DNA of 64,000 bases, from assembly GCA_965153455.1 (NCBI GenBank), contig OZ234500.1, forward strand, positions 11,842,001-11,906,000. The letters run 5' to 3'. The stretch's first letter is position 1. The number at the start of each line of letters is the position of its first letter. Under the pieces are notes generated by a model. That model was not told the DNA's origin, searched no databases, and worked only from the letters and a program-made list of their open reading frames with translations. Both the position numbers and the translations under genes were made by a program. This DNA is from Sphagnum compactum (Eukaryota > Bryophyta > Sphagnopsida > Sphagnales). This document shows, piece after piece, positions 1 through 11,885 of the stretch.

Positions 1-2560
1 TATATCGATAATTCTTTTTGGGAGAAGAATTCTTTTTCATTGACCATAAGACTTTGGGTCATGGTCCATTTATGTTGGCTCTTATGGAACTAAAAAAAAA
101 TTCAGAACCACGTATCCCCAAATTGTTGCCAATTGGAATCAATCATGGTGATTTGAACCTTTAATTCCTTTTGAATTTGTTTTGAAAGTGAGTTTGGGTT
201 GAGGAGAGAATCTATCACACCTACTCATTTTGCAAGTCTAGTTGCAAATGAGTTTCCACCAATGCTACTTTCCATGAAAGGCATCAAAATTGTTCCCCTT
301 TTTTCTTGCTTTTTGTTTTGGCCACCTTAGTGTTGGAGTTTTGGACTTATGCAAGGTTCAAAGTAATCTAGTCCATCAATCTAAAATGTCCTTCTTTAGT
401 TGACCACAAGTCTCTCCAAACTTGGATGAAGCAACATTTGCAATTTAAGTTCGTTAAGATGGAGAGATCAAAGAAGGGGTTGGGGGGCAATATATAGTAG
501 TTTTGGCAAATCTAGAAAACCACTAGAGGGTGGTAAAATATGTTTTTTTAGCAAGGTACTTAGGTCAAGATGTCCCACTTTCTTATCAAATTCATCAAAG
601 ATGTAAAAGCAATATGATTTTGATATGGTCAAGTTGGTGTTACTTCTCCTATTGTCAAATGTGAAACTCTGGTGGAAAGTTTTCTAAATAAGTCTAGATT
701 CCACAAGTCCATAACTTTCCACTTTAACATGAGGTGGTGCCAAGCGGCTTGTTCTACACTGTTCATGTCATGATGGGCCCAAAAGGAGCAGCTTGTGACT
801 TGCTCACGCATGTTGAAATCAATGTCAAAGACTCAATGGTTCGTGGTGACTTCCAACTCTATTAGTGCTTTCCAAAGGTGCATCTATTTGGTGGAGGTTT
901 GGGCCGTGTATATGTGGAAAATGGTAGTGAACTCCTCAAGCAAAGTTGAAGCATAACATATTATGCACACCCCTCCACCAATGACAATGGTGAGAGGGGT
1001 GAGGCCAATGAGGATGCTAATGCAATGGGCCTCATAGGATAAGTGCATTTTGTTGTGTGAGGTTCATGTGTTACTACGAGATTTTGGGGCAAGTTGCTTG
1101 TTGGTTTAATCGCCTCAACACATTACTACAAATCAAAAGTTTTAAACTAGTTTTTTTTGACAAATTATAATCATATCTTTTGTCATATCAAACACTATAC
1201 AAAAATGGATCAATCAAAGCATATTAGTCATTTAGGCGAAAAACTTGATTGAATGCTTACTAACCATCTATTTTGATTAAATTGTTGACAATGTGTAGGT
1301 GTCCATTTTGACAAAGATGATTGAAACTACTAGGTAACATTGCAATATTAATTTACTTTTTAAAACTTTAAAATTAAATTATTTAATAATGACAATATCT
1401 TTTATCATTTTTTTGGATTGAACTATTGATGAGTCAAAAATGTAATCATGCTCATGCTCAACTTGTGACTCCAATGCCCAATTTTATTTTTTGGGTTGAC
1501 TACTAAAAGTTGGTGAACCCATGACATAACATCATGATAATATCATGTTCACAACTTGTTCAAAATGAGATTTGAACCCTCAACTTCTTGGCTAGAACCC
1601 AAGGTTGCTATTTGACCATCACATCATGTGGTGATAAAAATTGGTATCACAAAATATATAAACACATTTTTTTGGGAATATGGCACATTATAAGCTTATT
1701 ACATAATTAATTAATTTTATAATAAAATTTATTACACATCTACATAATTAATATCATTATTTAATCTAATTTCATAATTACATTGAAACTTACAATGCAT
1801 TTTAATTTTTAAATGTAAAATGTATCACAATAATTTTAAGTATATCTAAATTAAAATAAATTTATTCAAAAAAATAATTAAAATAATTCTATAATTAAAA
1901 AAATTAAAATTTAGATTAATGTTTACATCTTGAGTTGGGCAAAAATCCAAGAATAATAATTGTAATAAAATTGAGTTTTAAGAATCTCACAATGGAATGA
2001 ATTTCACTCTTGAAATTATATAATTGAAATTGACATGTCTTTAATTTATAAATCTAATTAAATTTTTATTATTTCTAATCTCTAATTTAAAGGCATTGCA
2101 TTAATTCGAGTTTTACATGTATATTTAATTATGTTCTTTTTTTAAATATTTTAAATATGAAATTTTAGTTTGAACTTCCATGTTCTCACATATTATTTTG
2201 TTATATTTTAGTTGGTGTCCCCTATTTTTTTTTTAATATGAAGCATTATAAACAGCAAATGAATTCTATAATTTCTTTTCTTGTCATGTAACACATCAAA
2301 ATGTCTATGCTTTTTTTAGTCGTGTGGGCATGTCATATTCCACATCAAAAAAATATTACAACTATCAGATATTTTGACATATTTGATTTGCTTATAATAG
2401 CATTTGAAATTACTCACACTAGATACACTTACTTGTTTATTTATTAAAAATAAATTAATAGTCATTATGGAAAAGTGTGGTTAACTCCATAATCATTGTA
2501 GTCAAAATGTGAGGAGCACAAAAGCCATGTTTTTGTAGTAGTGACAAGTGCCTAATTAAG
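1..2560. other. AT-rich intergenic DNA, no gene seen
   Basis: No open frame here looks like a known protein on either strand. The part from about 1,650 to 2,450 is extremely AT-rich with short A and T runs. The first 1.1 kb is less biased and could be a very old element remnant, but I found no recognisable motif. Confidence 0.5.
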
Positions 2561-2620
2561 ATGAGGTTGGAGTGTGAGTTTGGTGAGGCACTATTGGGCA
2601 TACCCTTATGCTTGGGAAGG

Positions 2621-2795
2621 GTTCTTCCCATGGCCCTCATTATGTCCTCGAGCTACAAAACTTGGGTTAATGGCATGGTGAAGACCCTAAGGATAATGGG
2701 AGAAAAGTTCTTCCTAAGGCCCTCACTATGTTCTCAAGATGCAAACCTTGGGTTAATGGCCCAGTGATGGCCTTAGGAAGAAACTTTCCCCTCTT
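2621..2795. repeat. Two-unit tandem repeat, 86-bp period
   Basis: The unit starting with GTTCTTCC at 2,621 recurs at 2,707. Both carry a GGCCCTCA-TATGT segment and end with a shared CTTGGGTTAATGGC stretch. The copies differ by substitutions and a small indel. Short open frames here on both strands are by-products of the repeat. Confidence 0.75.
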
Positions 2796-3114
2796 GTTTT
2801 TTTGAATTGTTCTTTGGATTGAAGGATTCATCGGAAAAGTGCCCTTGGGGTTGAAGGAAACTTGGTTTTTTTCCCCTTCCTTTTGCCATGAGTTAAAAGG
2901 ATTACACATTAGACCCCTTGAAGGACAACAAGAGCATCCTCATTAGTTTCCCTTACCCTTATTCATCACCTCCAAGATTCAGTCTTAATTATTCCCCCTC
3001 CCCACCCCTTCTAGTGGAAAACTGAAAAATATAAATGGAGAGACTATTTTAGTTCATCACCTGGACCAATCATTATCATTGGCCAATCAAAAGCGTGGCC
3101 ATCCCTAAACCAAT

Positions 3115-3432
3115 TATGTCCACGAATATCCCTCCTACAAAACAAGACAGGACTTATGCCTACTCCTTAATAGTGGAAGAGAAGTCCTGCCTACTTATAA
3201 GTGTAAGATCCTGCCCATTCTTAAGGAGTTCTCGATAAGAATCCTCCCCATGTTCCACCTCTCCATCTACAAACGTTTAATTTCATGATAGCATTTGCCT
3301 CATTCTTTACAATAGATAAAGCCTTATGGTGGTGGACATTCCCCAAATGTGGCGCCAGACTCGGCCATTGCCTTGTCCGAGGCCCCTTATTTTGGGAATG
3401 TCCCCCTCATAGGGCTTTACCCTACATAGAAT
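3115..3432 (+). repeat. Composite palindromic dispersed repeat, copy 1
   Basis: The first half carries repeated phrases of the type CCTACT(C)-TTAATAGTGG-AAG and CCTACTTATAAGTGTAAG. The second half is an imperfect palindrome running from AAAGCCTTATGG to AGGGCTTTACCCTAC, with GGCCCCTTATTTTGGGAATG in its right arm. The same order of pieces recurs at 30,025-30,317, and related pieces occur at 33,445-34,020. No coding capacity. It may be a fold-back or LTR-derived non-autonomous element; the class is not determined. Confidence 0.7.
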
Positions 3433-3439
3433 GTTCCTT

Positions 3440-6400
3440 CCATAACCATCCCTAAGGATAATCTTGGCACTTTGAATGGTTATCATGTCACAAGTTACAA
3501 GCCATAACCTTCTACTTGCATTTCATTAGCAACCTACCTACTTGTTAGTACAAGGTCCCACACGACTTGCATTTCATTCGCAACCTATTTGTTAGCACAA
3601 GTTCCTGCGCATGCACAACCTCAACTCTCATTTGGCGATTCTTCGATTCTGAAATATTAAAAAAACTGAAACTGATGGTTCTTCGAAAATTGAAAGAACT
3701 GCACAGCACTGGTTTGTTCCTGTTGCAAATTTCCAATCAAATGCATCCAGCCAACAGAGCTTGACATACCTACACATTGTTGGCTGGACAATATGCAGCA
3801 AGGAAATACGTTTATTTCTGTGATTGCATGAAGTCGTGTGATCAATTGAATTTGGAGATGTATTGGTGTAGCTGATGACAGCCAAAGCAGATGATGCAAA
3901 GGCTGGAGCAAGTGGAATAGAAACATTTCTGTGAAATTGAGACAAAAATTGGAGCAAGCATTATGGCATTAAAAGGGAGCGCGCCCCTGGACAATTGCCT
4001 GGGTACAAGCAGCAGCACCCACAAAGGTTGATGCAAACAAGAGCTTCTGAGCCAAACCATTCTACCAGATGTTCAATCTCATCCACAATAATATAATGTA
4101 TGGATTTTCAGTGTTATTAGACTCAGTTTTCTATGCATTTCAGTATGGGGTAATGCCCCAGCCTGGGGATTAGCTGGGATAAAACCTGACTCAAATCCAT
4201 TGCCTCTTAACCTAAATCATCCTTGAAGCAATTACCATATCTGAGGAGCTTGACATGGATTGTGTTCACAAAAATCTCCCTCTCTGTCAACCAAACATCA
4301 CCCAACTCCATCCTCAATTCATGCAGCCATAGTAGAAAGAAACCCATCTGCTTCTTGATTTTGTTCTCAAGAATAATAATGCAGTGGAATAAATTTCTTC
4401 ATCAGCGATCATCATCATCATCTTCACATGCTAAGCTTCTTCATCACCAGGAGCTTGATCGCCGCCTCGTAATACAAGGTCCCATGAGGTCCCATGAGAG
4501 AGAGACACACACAGAGCAATTCAATGTTTGTCTTTGCTTGTTTGGTGGCAATTTTGTGGGGCTTTTGTGTCAGCCTTTTTGGTTGTTGCTGATCTGAAGT
4601 TTTGTAAATCCCCATCTATCCAGAGGTTTATGATGCCGGCTTTCAGCCTCCATTCCTCCTTTGTTTCTTTTGGCAAGAAGAGAAAGTGAGGCTCTTGCAT
4701 GAAGCTTCCCATCAAGCAATGCACCTGTAAAATGAAGATGTGTATCTCCTTCAAGAATGACATGAATTTGCAACTATATCCACCACCACACTTCCCTGTA
4801 ATGTCATGTGTAGGTTTTTTCTTTACACAATTCACATGAAGGGTTTGCGGTTTACAGTTCTGTGGGCTTTGCTCTTAGAGCATGCCCAGCAGCAACATTA
4901 AAATGCCCTGTACACTACTTTTTGGATGAAGATTTGCAGAAAAACACTGTGAAACTGCTTGGGTGCCTGGAAATGTGCACACGTTATCAGGGCCCTTCTA
5001 GAGCGCTGGTAGCAGGAAATGACTGTTTCTCATTGGCCAACTACAATGATTGGCCCCGGTGGTGAGAGTTAAATAGTCTCTCACTTTGTACAGTCCATCT
5101 TTTTAGGTTCATGGGTGGGGACGGGGGAGAAACTAAACAGTGCACACTGGATGTGCCAAATACTGATAGAGGGCTGCCATCAGGCATGCTCTTAACTAAG
5201 GGGTGAAGGGAAGCAGATGGTAATGGCAGACATAGAAGTGATGGATGCTAGTCCATTTTGGAGTTCACAAAGATTCATTGCCTCAAAGAAGGTGAAATTG
5301 TTATGTAAATCCATTCCCATGTATGTATAATAAGCCAGGGTTTAAGGAGGCTCGTGTTAACGATTGAGAAAGAGCAAAAGATTGGCCCAACTGCAAGCTC
5401 TCCATGCAACTAACACCTTTCAGATCTTCTCTTGCAGGAAGTTGACTAGGAAAGACAGGTAAATGAAAGATGATGGGGACGTTGACAAATCACAAGAGCA
5501 CTCATGGTGGCCCAAGACCAACAGTCTAGGGAACAGGGGATGCCTATCAGGCTGCATGCAGCAACTTCATGGTGAAGGGCCTGGATGGGTTTCCTCTTCA
5601 AATGGCACATTGATTATTGAGTTCACAAATGTTCCCTGACCATTCATGTGGATGCAAGAAAACCCGAGTATGGCTTTTCTTACTTGATGCTGATGGTTGA
5701 TATGCTCCTCACATTTCATGCCAAATGCAGTCCTCAGATAGTTCTTGTTAGATATCTTTCTTAGCAAATTATACTGAAAGAAACATTTGGTCCTTTGCAT
5801 CTAGGTTTCAATCTTAGGTTTGATAAAAAAGAGAGTAGTAGTGGCTGGCAAACAACATTTTCTGCATTTGTACATTTCTGCAGCTCACAATTGAAATCTA
5901 AAAGACTGATGGGTTAATGAGGAAATGATAAGGTGAGGACTTTGAAAACAAAGGAAGAAAAGCTTCTTTCATGGAGCTTGAGGTGTATCTTGATGTATCC
6001 TGTATACCCATATACTTTCAAGCATCTCCCCCTTTGCTTTTGCAAGTTTCCTAGCCTTCAGGATTTTTGGAGAATCTCCTCTCTTTTTTCCCTCTTACTA
6101 CATGGTTTGTTTGTTTGTGGTGGATTCACCTTCTTCTACAATTGTACCTAGAGGTGTTGTGTTCCTTATGTTGCTTGGAGTTGGGAATGCTGGCTGATTG
6201 CTTTACACCAGGTCAATGAAGGTAAATCGTAAATGTGGCCCTCATTAATTTGGGTAGCAGAAGTGGGAATGTAAGTGATGTTTTTAGCTGTGGAATTCTT
6301 TTGGATGACTGTGGATATATTTTTCATGACATTCTTTAAAGTAATTTTGCCTGAATGTGAATGATGGTTTTGGGGATTCTATATGACATCCATTGGTTGC

Positions 6401-8320
6401 AAAAGCACAACAATTTGTACATGAGAGGGGCTTTGCATCTTTGATTTGATGGTCATGATGCTGCAGAGTGTTGAAGAATGAGGTGAAGCAGTTGGTATCA
6501 TTTGAAGAGATTACCTGGGCTGATGAACAACCTTGGGTATGTGCTGCATGATTTAGAAGACAAAGAAGAGATGGCATTTTGTTTGTGCTGCCATGGTGAG
6601 AAGGTGACTGTTGTATTTGGGCTAATCAGCAGAACTCAAGTATACTAAACCCACATCTTTAAGGAATTTGTGTAGGTATGCCTCCTACAAAGTTTTCAGA
6701 GAATTTGATTTGCCAAGGTTTTCCATCCACTAATAGGGAGTTGAAATCTCAAAAATCTTCACAAACATGCCCTCAACTGAAAGTATCCTTCTATCCAGTA
6801 GCTGATGTTGGAAACATTCTTTGTGTACTTAGTACTTACCTCAACCAATATTATCCCATGAATCGAGCAGGCCTGTTGGGATCTTACCTTGGAAATGTAC
6901 TGCTGATGTGAGCAAATACTATCACCTTCTTCTCCCTTTGCATGTTTTCAACCTTCTTATATAATTTTTTCGAGTATGTTAAGCACTGAATTTTAGAACT
7001 CTCAAATGAGAGACAAAAAACTAATAGTTTGTTCATATTGCTCTTTGATCTCATGCAAAGCCGACAAAATAAGAGAGTCTCCAAAGACACGTTTGTTCCA
7101 GTGCTTCAACACTTCACTATGCAATACTTGATGAGGTAATCTAGACATGATGTTGTATCAGCCATGCACTTATATGCGATCAGCACTATGTACTCTGTGC
7201 AGGCTGCAGAAAACACCTTGGAATGAATGGGTTGAGCCCAGTAGGGTGAGATATTGTTCCATAAGGTGCTAACTGGTTCTACCAGGGCCTGTTCCAGTGC
7301 ATAATGGGTGCTCCCCGCCTTTGATTCACATCACAAGTGGAATTTACCGAAACCAAAAGTAGAACCAGCAGATGACCAGCCATATCCCACTGAGGGGAAA
7401 ACCTAAATAAAATACCTGCACAAGGAGATGGCAGTGATTTGGTTTGGAAATGTAAGGCAAATTAAAACTTTGAAGGGGGCAGAACAGGGCCCTCTGTAGA
7501 ATATTTTCTGGAGTGATAAACTACAGCCACAAAAACTGTCTGTGATGTATTGGAAGCTGGGGAATCTAGATTTTTTTCTGTGTAACTACATAACTGTATA
7601 ATGAAATGTAAAAGGATGATCCACCATTAAACAGTGCAAATCATGTCCTTGACGACGTGCTGGGTGTGTGGAATCAGCCCCCTGTTGCTTCTAAGCAAGA
7701 ATAACACACAAAAATTCCTGCAATAACCATTAAATCTGGAATTGGTTTAATGTTTCTAGTGCAAAAGATGTGGATCTGGAACTGCCTGATTTTTCTTCTG
7801 TAAATGGAAACTGGAACCAGTTTTGGAATTTTTTGCATGAAAACCTGAACCCTGCCATGATCTGTAGACCATCTGTGAAATTTAGAGACATTCTTGCCTA
7901 CTCAAAATGCAGGTCTCATGAATTGGCAAGAACTATCCAACACTGCACCTGTCACTGATGTTCTCCATTTAATAATCCCCAAAGAGATGGGTCAAAAGAA
8001 GACAATTTCTGGCCAAAACTCTGCACCTTTGCAGCAGAAAAAAACTCAGGATTTGAACTCTCCATGCCTAGTTTAGTATGAGAGTTTCTACTGTTGTTAT
8101 CAATGTATGCATTTTATGTGGGATATGACCATTTGAAATTTATTCTCAAAGTATGAAAGAATTGTGAAAGTTTGAGATATTCGAATGGTGGCTGCTGGAC
8201 CATTTTGAACCAGGTTGACAGAAATGGCTGATTATCAGTTTCAGGTACCAAATTTCCATCCAGAGGCTAATTTCACAGCCTGTTCTGCTACACCATGCAA
8301 AATCCATTCCTGCCCAGCAT
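3440..8320. other. Less AT-rich low-copy block, no supported gene
   Basis: Base composition resembles the introns and flank of the ATXR2-like gene at the right end of the window, so this could be intron, UTR or decayed genic sequence. I looked for exons bounded by AG and GT on both strands. Weak candidates are a 36-codon frame opening at 5,229 with a good start context, and a 21-nt stretch at about 5,439-5,459 between a pyrimidine-rich AG and a GT. Neither extends into a recognisable protein. The open frame at 4,223-4,597 looks like chance. Confidence 0.4.
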
Positions 8321-8707
8321 TAGAGTTATCTGTGAAGTACACACAAACTAGGGCTAGGCTACTGGGCCCCAGTTTGGCTGAAACTGGAGATAAAATGAGA
8401 GGTCAGGATGTAAACAGTGTACAGGAGGAAAACAAACAAGGGACCAAACTAGTTTTCTCACCTTTGGGGGGGGAGGAATTTCACCTTTGGATTTGCATTA
8501 CCTGCACCTTGACTGCTGCTCATATTCTTCACTTAATCAAAGCCTTACTAGAATAAGATCCTACAAATGTTTGGAACTGAAATACCCACTTTCAGAAAGT
8601 GGTACCCAATTTCGCTCACCCTATGAATACTCTCAAACTGGGGATGAAACAGGGATCAGAGGGTGAAACCAGGGCCCTGAGACAGAGCGCCTTTACAGAT
8701 AAACTCG
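8321..8707 (+). mobile_element. 387-bp TIR element (MITE-like), copy 1
   Basis: The left end reads TAGAGTTATCTGTGAAG and the right end, read on the opposite strand, CGAGTTTATCTGTAAAG, giving imperfect terminal inverted repeats of about 16 bp. The whole segment aligns end to end with 18,522-18,909 in inverted orientation. Shared internal landmarks include GGAATTTCACCT, TGCTGCTCAT/TGTTGCTCAT, AGATCCT and TACCCAATTT. Almost identical lengths (387 and 388 bp) suggest both are full-length. End type and size would fit a non-autonomous hAT-like element, but no clear 8-bp target duplication is visible. A 113-codon open frame at 8,215-8,556 is incidental. Confidence 0.8.
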
Positions 8708-9786
8708 AATATTTGTAATGTAAAATTGCCGATCCAATTGTCTAAATATTTCAAACACCACTCTGCCAGCAACAGTGAAGTCACAGACAACTTGTTGAAT
8801 TGAAAGTAAGGTCTTTAAGGAACAGCTTTTCTCTGTGTCTGTCAAGTTTGTGGAATACTTTGTACATATGTCTCATAGCCCACATGTTGACATAATAAAG
8901 TATGTTCTTCAAGTGACAGCAGCTTTTACCCACTGTCAAAATTTCTGAATGTTGTTGTATAGATTTGGAATTTGTCAATTGTGTACTGTGGCTGACCACT
9001 CGCACCTATTCCCTGGACAGTGGTTTTTTTTCCTGCTTCAAATTTTGGCCCAAAGGCTTCTTAGAAAAGGGCCCTGTGATCTGTATGCAGTAAAAGAAAT
9101 TTAAAACAAATTGTGGAATCCAACGCGACCATGAGATATAGGTTGTAAGAAGAGCCAGCATCGTTGATATTCAATAGCCACCTGAACCCTAGATGGCTGG
9201 AGATGGAGAAGCCAGATGTTGCAATGCAAAAATGCAGGGGTTTGCATCAGGTATTTGTCTCACAAAGGGGTCAAGACCTCTACTACTTGTCTTTTTATCT
9301 TGGTTATGAAGAATGCACAGTTCTTTCTTTCTTGCGATTCTGTCTCTTTAAAGAATAGTAAGGACAGGACTGACTGACTTGCTTCATGAAGTCAGCAAGC
9401 GACCAAGAAGCCACCTGTTCCTACTCCAAGCTTACATCAAGAGTGACTTGGGCATAATGGAGCAAAACATTGTTGCCCCTCACACACATTTTGAAATCTA
9501 CCCCCACCCACCCAAAAAAATTTAAAACTCCTTCTTCTGCAACTTATTACAACTGGTTGTGTACAGACAGTTATCATGTGCATTACCAAAATGCCTTCCT
9601 GAAAAACAAACATTCTTCTCATCACAAAAGGCTTCTATTTCTTTCTTCAGATTCATCATCATCCTCTCACATATATTATGTTCACAATTTTTTGCACAAG
9701 AATTGAGTTCTTTTGTAGGAGACAGTGCAAACTTTCAGCCTGGATGAGGGTTCATTTCAACTGTAAATCTGTTCACATACCCAATC
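8708..9786. other. Low-copy DNA, no gene seen
   Basis: Moderate base composition like the block to its left. I see no exon, repeat or RNA gene that I can support. Confidence 0.4.
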
Positions 9787-9940
9787 TTAAAGTCTGGGGT
9801 GGCAGATTACGAGTCAGTTCCTTGACCACATTGTATGACATCATCTTCCCGGGAAGACCATACACTTGCAATAGGGACCAAAATATTTGTTAAACATGAT
9901 TTATTTTTTTTATGATTGAATCTGCCACCCCTGAGCTTAA
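9787..9940. mobile_element. 154-bp MITE-like element with 22-bp inverted ends
   Basis: The segment starts with TTAAAGTCTGGGGTGGCAG and ends with the inverse, CTGCCACCCCTGAGCTTAA. The arms share GGGGTGGCAGATT perfectly. TTAA lies at both outer edges, which could be a TTAA target duplication or part of a longer inverted repeat. The size and absence of coding fit a MITE; a PIF/Harbinger or piggyBac origin is possible but unproven. Confidence 0.7.
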
Positions 9941-11633
9941 TGTCAGGGAATGGCCTCACCTTGCTTGGCACCTTACCCAACGTAATGGGCAGGGACTTGA
10001 CCATTCCATGGTCAGTTAGGAAAATTGAGGCTTGTTGGCCGATCATGTCGATGCTTGGTTGCTAGATCAGATGCGCATTTGATAGTTGATACCACTGCTG
10101 CATTAGAAACAGGAACAAAGACCCCCGGAGGATATCAGGACAGTTGTTAAGTTTCATGAATCACGGTTCTTAAAAAAGAACTAGCTTGGATATGTAACCA
10201 CAGTTCTCAAGAGAATGGGGAAAAATCAAATAACCGACTTCCTCAAAAACCACTGGCTCATTACTGATTCTTTCATGAACAATGCCAGATTTTTTGAGGT
10301 TGTTGAAATAACCAGGAGTGAAGGTTCTCTGCTTCTGCTATTTTCAAAGAACCCGAGTGGGACTTACCAATTGTGTCGTGGGGGACTTACAAATTCAAAT
10401 GTCCCCACAACACTGTTTAAGTACCTGTATGAAGTCAGCTCTGGGAGCACTGTAAAGCAATAGTCATGAATTTCATTGTGTCAATGTGACTCAGATTTAA
10501 CACTTTCGAGAACAATGCAAACTAGTCAAGTTTGGACTTAGACGACGTGAGGAGTAAAGAGGGTATCCAAATTCTTGAGTCCAAAGCAATGCCTCTAGCC
10601 CACATGCTTGGTCTTCAGAAGGAGACTTTTGAGTAACAACATCATACATAGTGCACCTCAAAACATGGTGTAGGTCATAATAGTGCACCAGTGATTTTTT
10701 ATTGCAGAGAATTTGCACTATACTGTGAAATAAATCAAAATATATATTGAAAAATATTTTTTCCAGTGAATGAATATTCACCATTTTGTTGAAATCAAAA
10801 ACTTGAAATAATACTGATGTGCACTGTAACTGCAATGGATGGTTGTTTAACTCCTAAGTGCCTACATAGCCCCTGGTTACAATGCACATTTATTGTCCCA
10901 AATAAGTTTTAGGTGCCCTAGGTTTCAAGTGTAAGTCCTACTCTTTGCTAACAGGTATCATGAAGGTCTAGATTTTTTCAGTGTGGGAATTTTTATTTTT
11001 ATTTTTTGGAACCATAGAATATTTTGGAATCTCATTTTTCCCATTTCTTTTTCTTTTGGTTGGAATGTTAATATCAGACCTAAAACTCAGGAAATTCCCA
11101 ACTTTGTTTGGAGGATTCTTGTCCTTCAAGCAAGCCGTTTTTCCCCCATTCTTCGATTGTTTGCGTTCATTGATGTGTTTGTATTTGAGCCATTCATCCA
11201 ATGCTTGTCCATGTTCTAAGATGTGCCCACACTAAGTTAGTGAGCATAGTAAAACATTTGAGATTGTGTAGTATAGAGGTGGGATATATGAGCATGCAAT
11301 TAAGACCTTTACTAATTTTATTATCTCAGAAACTCATTTGGAAATACCACCTTAATATTGAATCCCCCATATTTGTATCCCTACATGAGGAACTCACTAA
11401 CAATACCATACTTGCAACTAATGCTTGTTAAAAATTAATTCTCTAGAGGACAAGCAAAATAAGAAGCTCACTAACAATACTTTATTTGCAACTAATGTTT
11501 GGCGAAATTTTATTTTCCAAGCTTACCTACAACTATTAAATTTGCACAAGATACATAAGTCTCCATATGGCCCCATATAAAAATTGTTTGTTTTTAATTG
11601 ACTACATCACAAACTTAGCATCTCACAACTTAG
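9941..11633. other. Low-copy to AT-rich DNA, no gene seen
   Basis: It includes a short hairpin near 10,374-10,413 (GTGTCGTGGGGGAC against GTCCCCACAACAC) and a T-rich tract at about 10,990-11,055. No supported coding sequence. Confidence 0.4.
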
Positions 11634-11885
11634 TAATGAAAATCGTACAAAATTTGTTCATTCATAATTCATACATTTCACACACTAATACTATGCATTG
11701 AAAACACATTTGACATATGGATTCCTAGGAAGATGTAAAATTTGTGTAATTCATCTATCATTTATAGGTTCGTACTACATTTGTTAACACATTTATCCAT
11801 GTGTCAAACATGATTGCAATGCATGATATTTGTGTGTAAAATGTACAAATTTATGAACGAACGAATTTTAGACGAATTTCATTAT
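11634..11885. mobile_element. Fold-back MITE-like element, copy 1
   Basis: The left arm (about 11,634-11,720) and right arm (about 11,798-11,885) are imperfect inverted copies of each other over some 85 bp. Landmarks are TAATGAAA, TTCATAA, CATTT(C/T)ACACAC and ATGCATTG. The same family recurs at 55,629-55,878. No coding capacity. The structure is nearly all inverted repeat with a short centre, typical of fold-back elements. Confidence 0.75.

Noticed and set aside
3345-3365. TGGCGCCAGA as a retroviral-type primer-binding site
   Set aside because: Related repeat copies at 30.2 and 33.5 kb do not have it at the same place, so it is a chance substitution within the palindromic repeat.
5439-5459. 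21-nt micro-exon between AG and GT
   Set aside because: No neighbouring exons in a compatible phase and no protein match.
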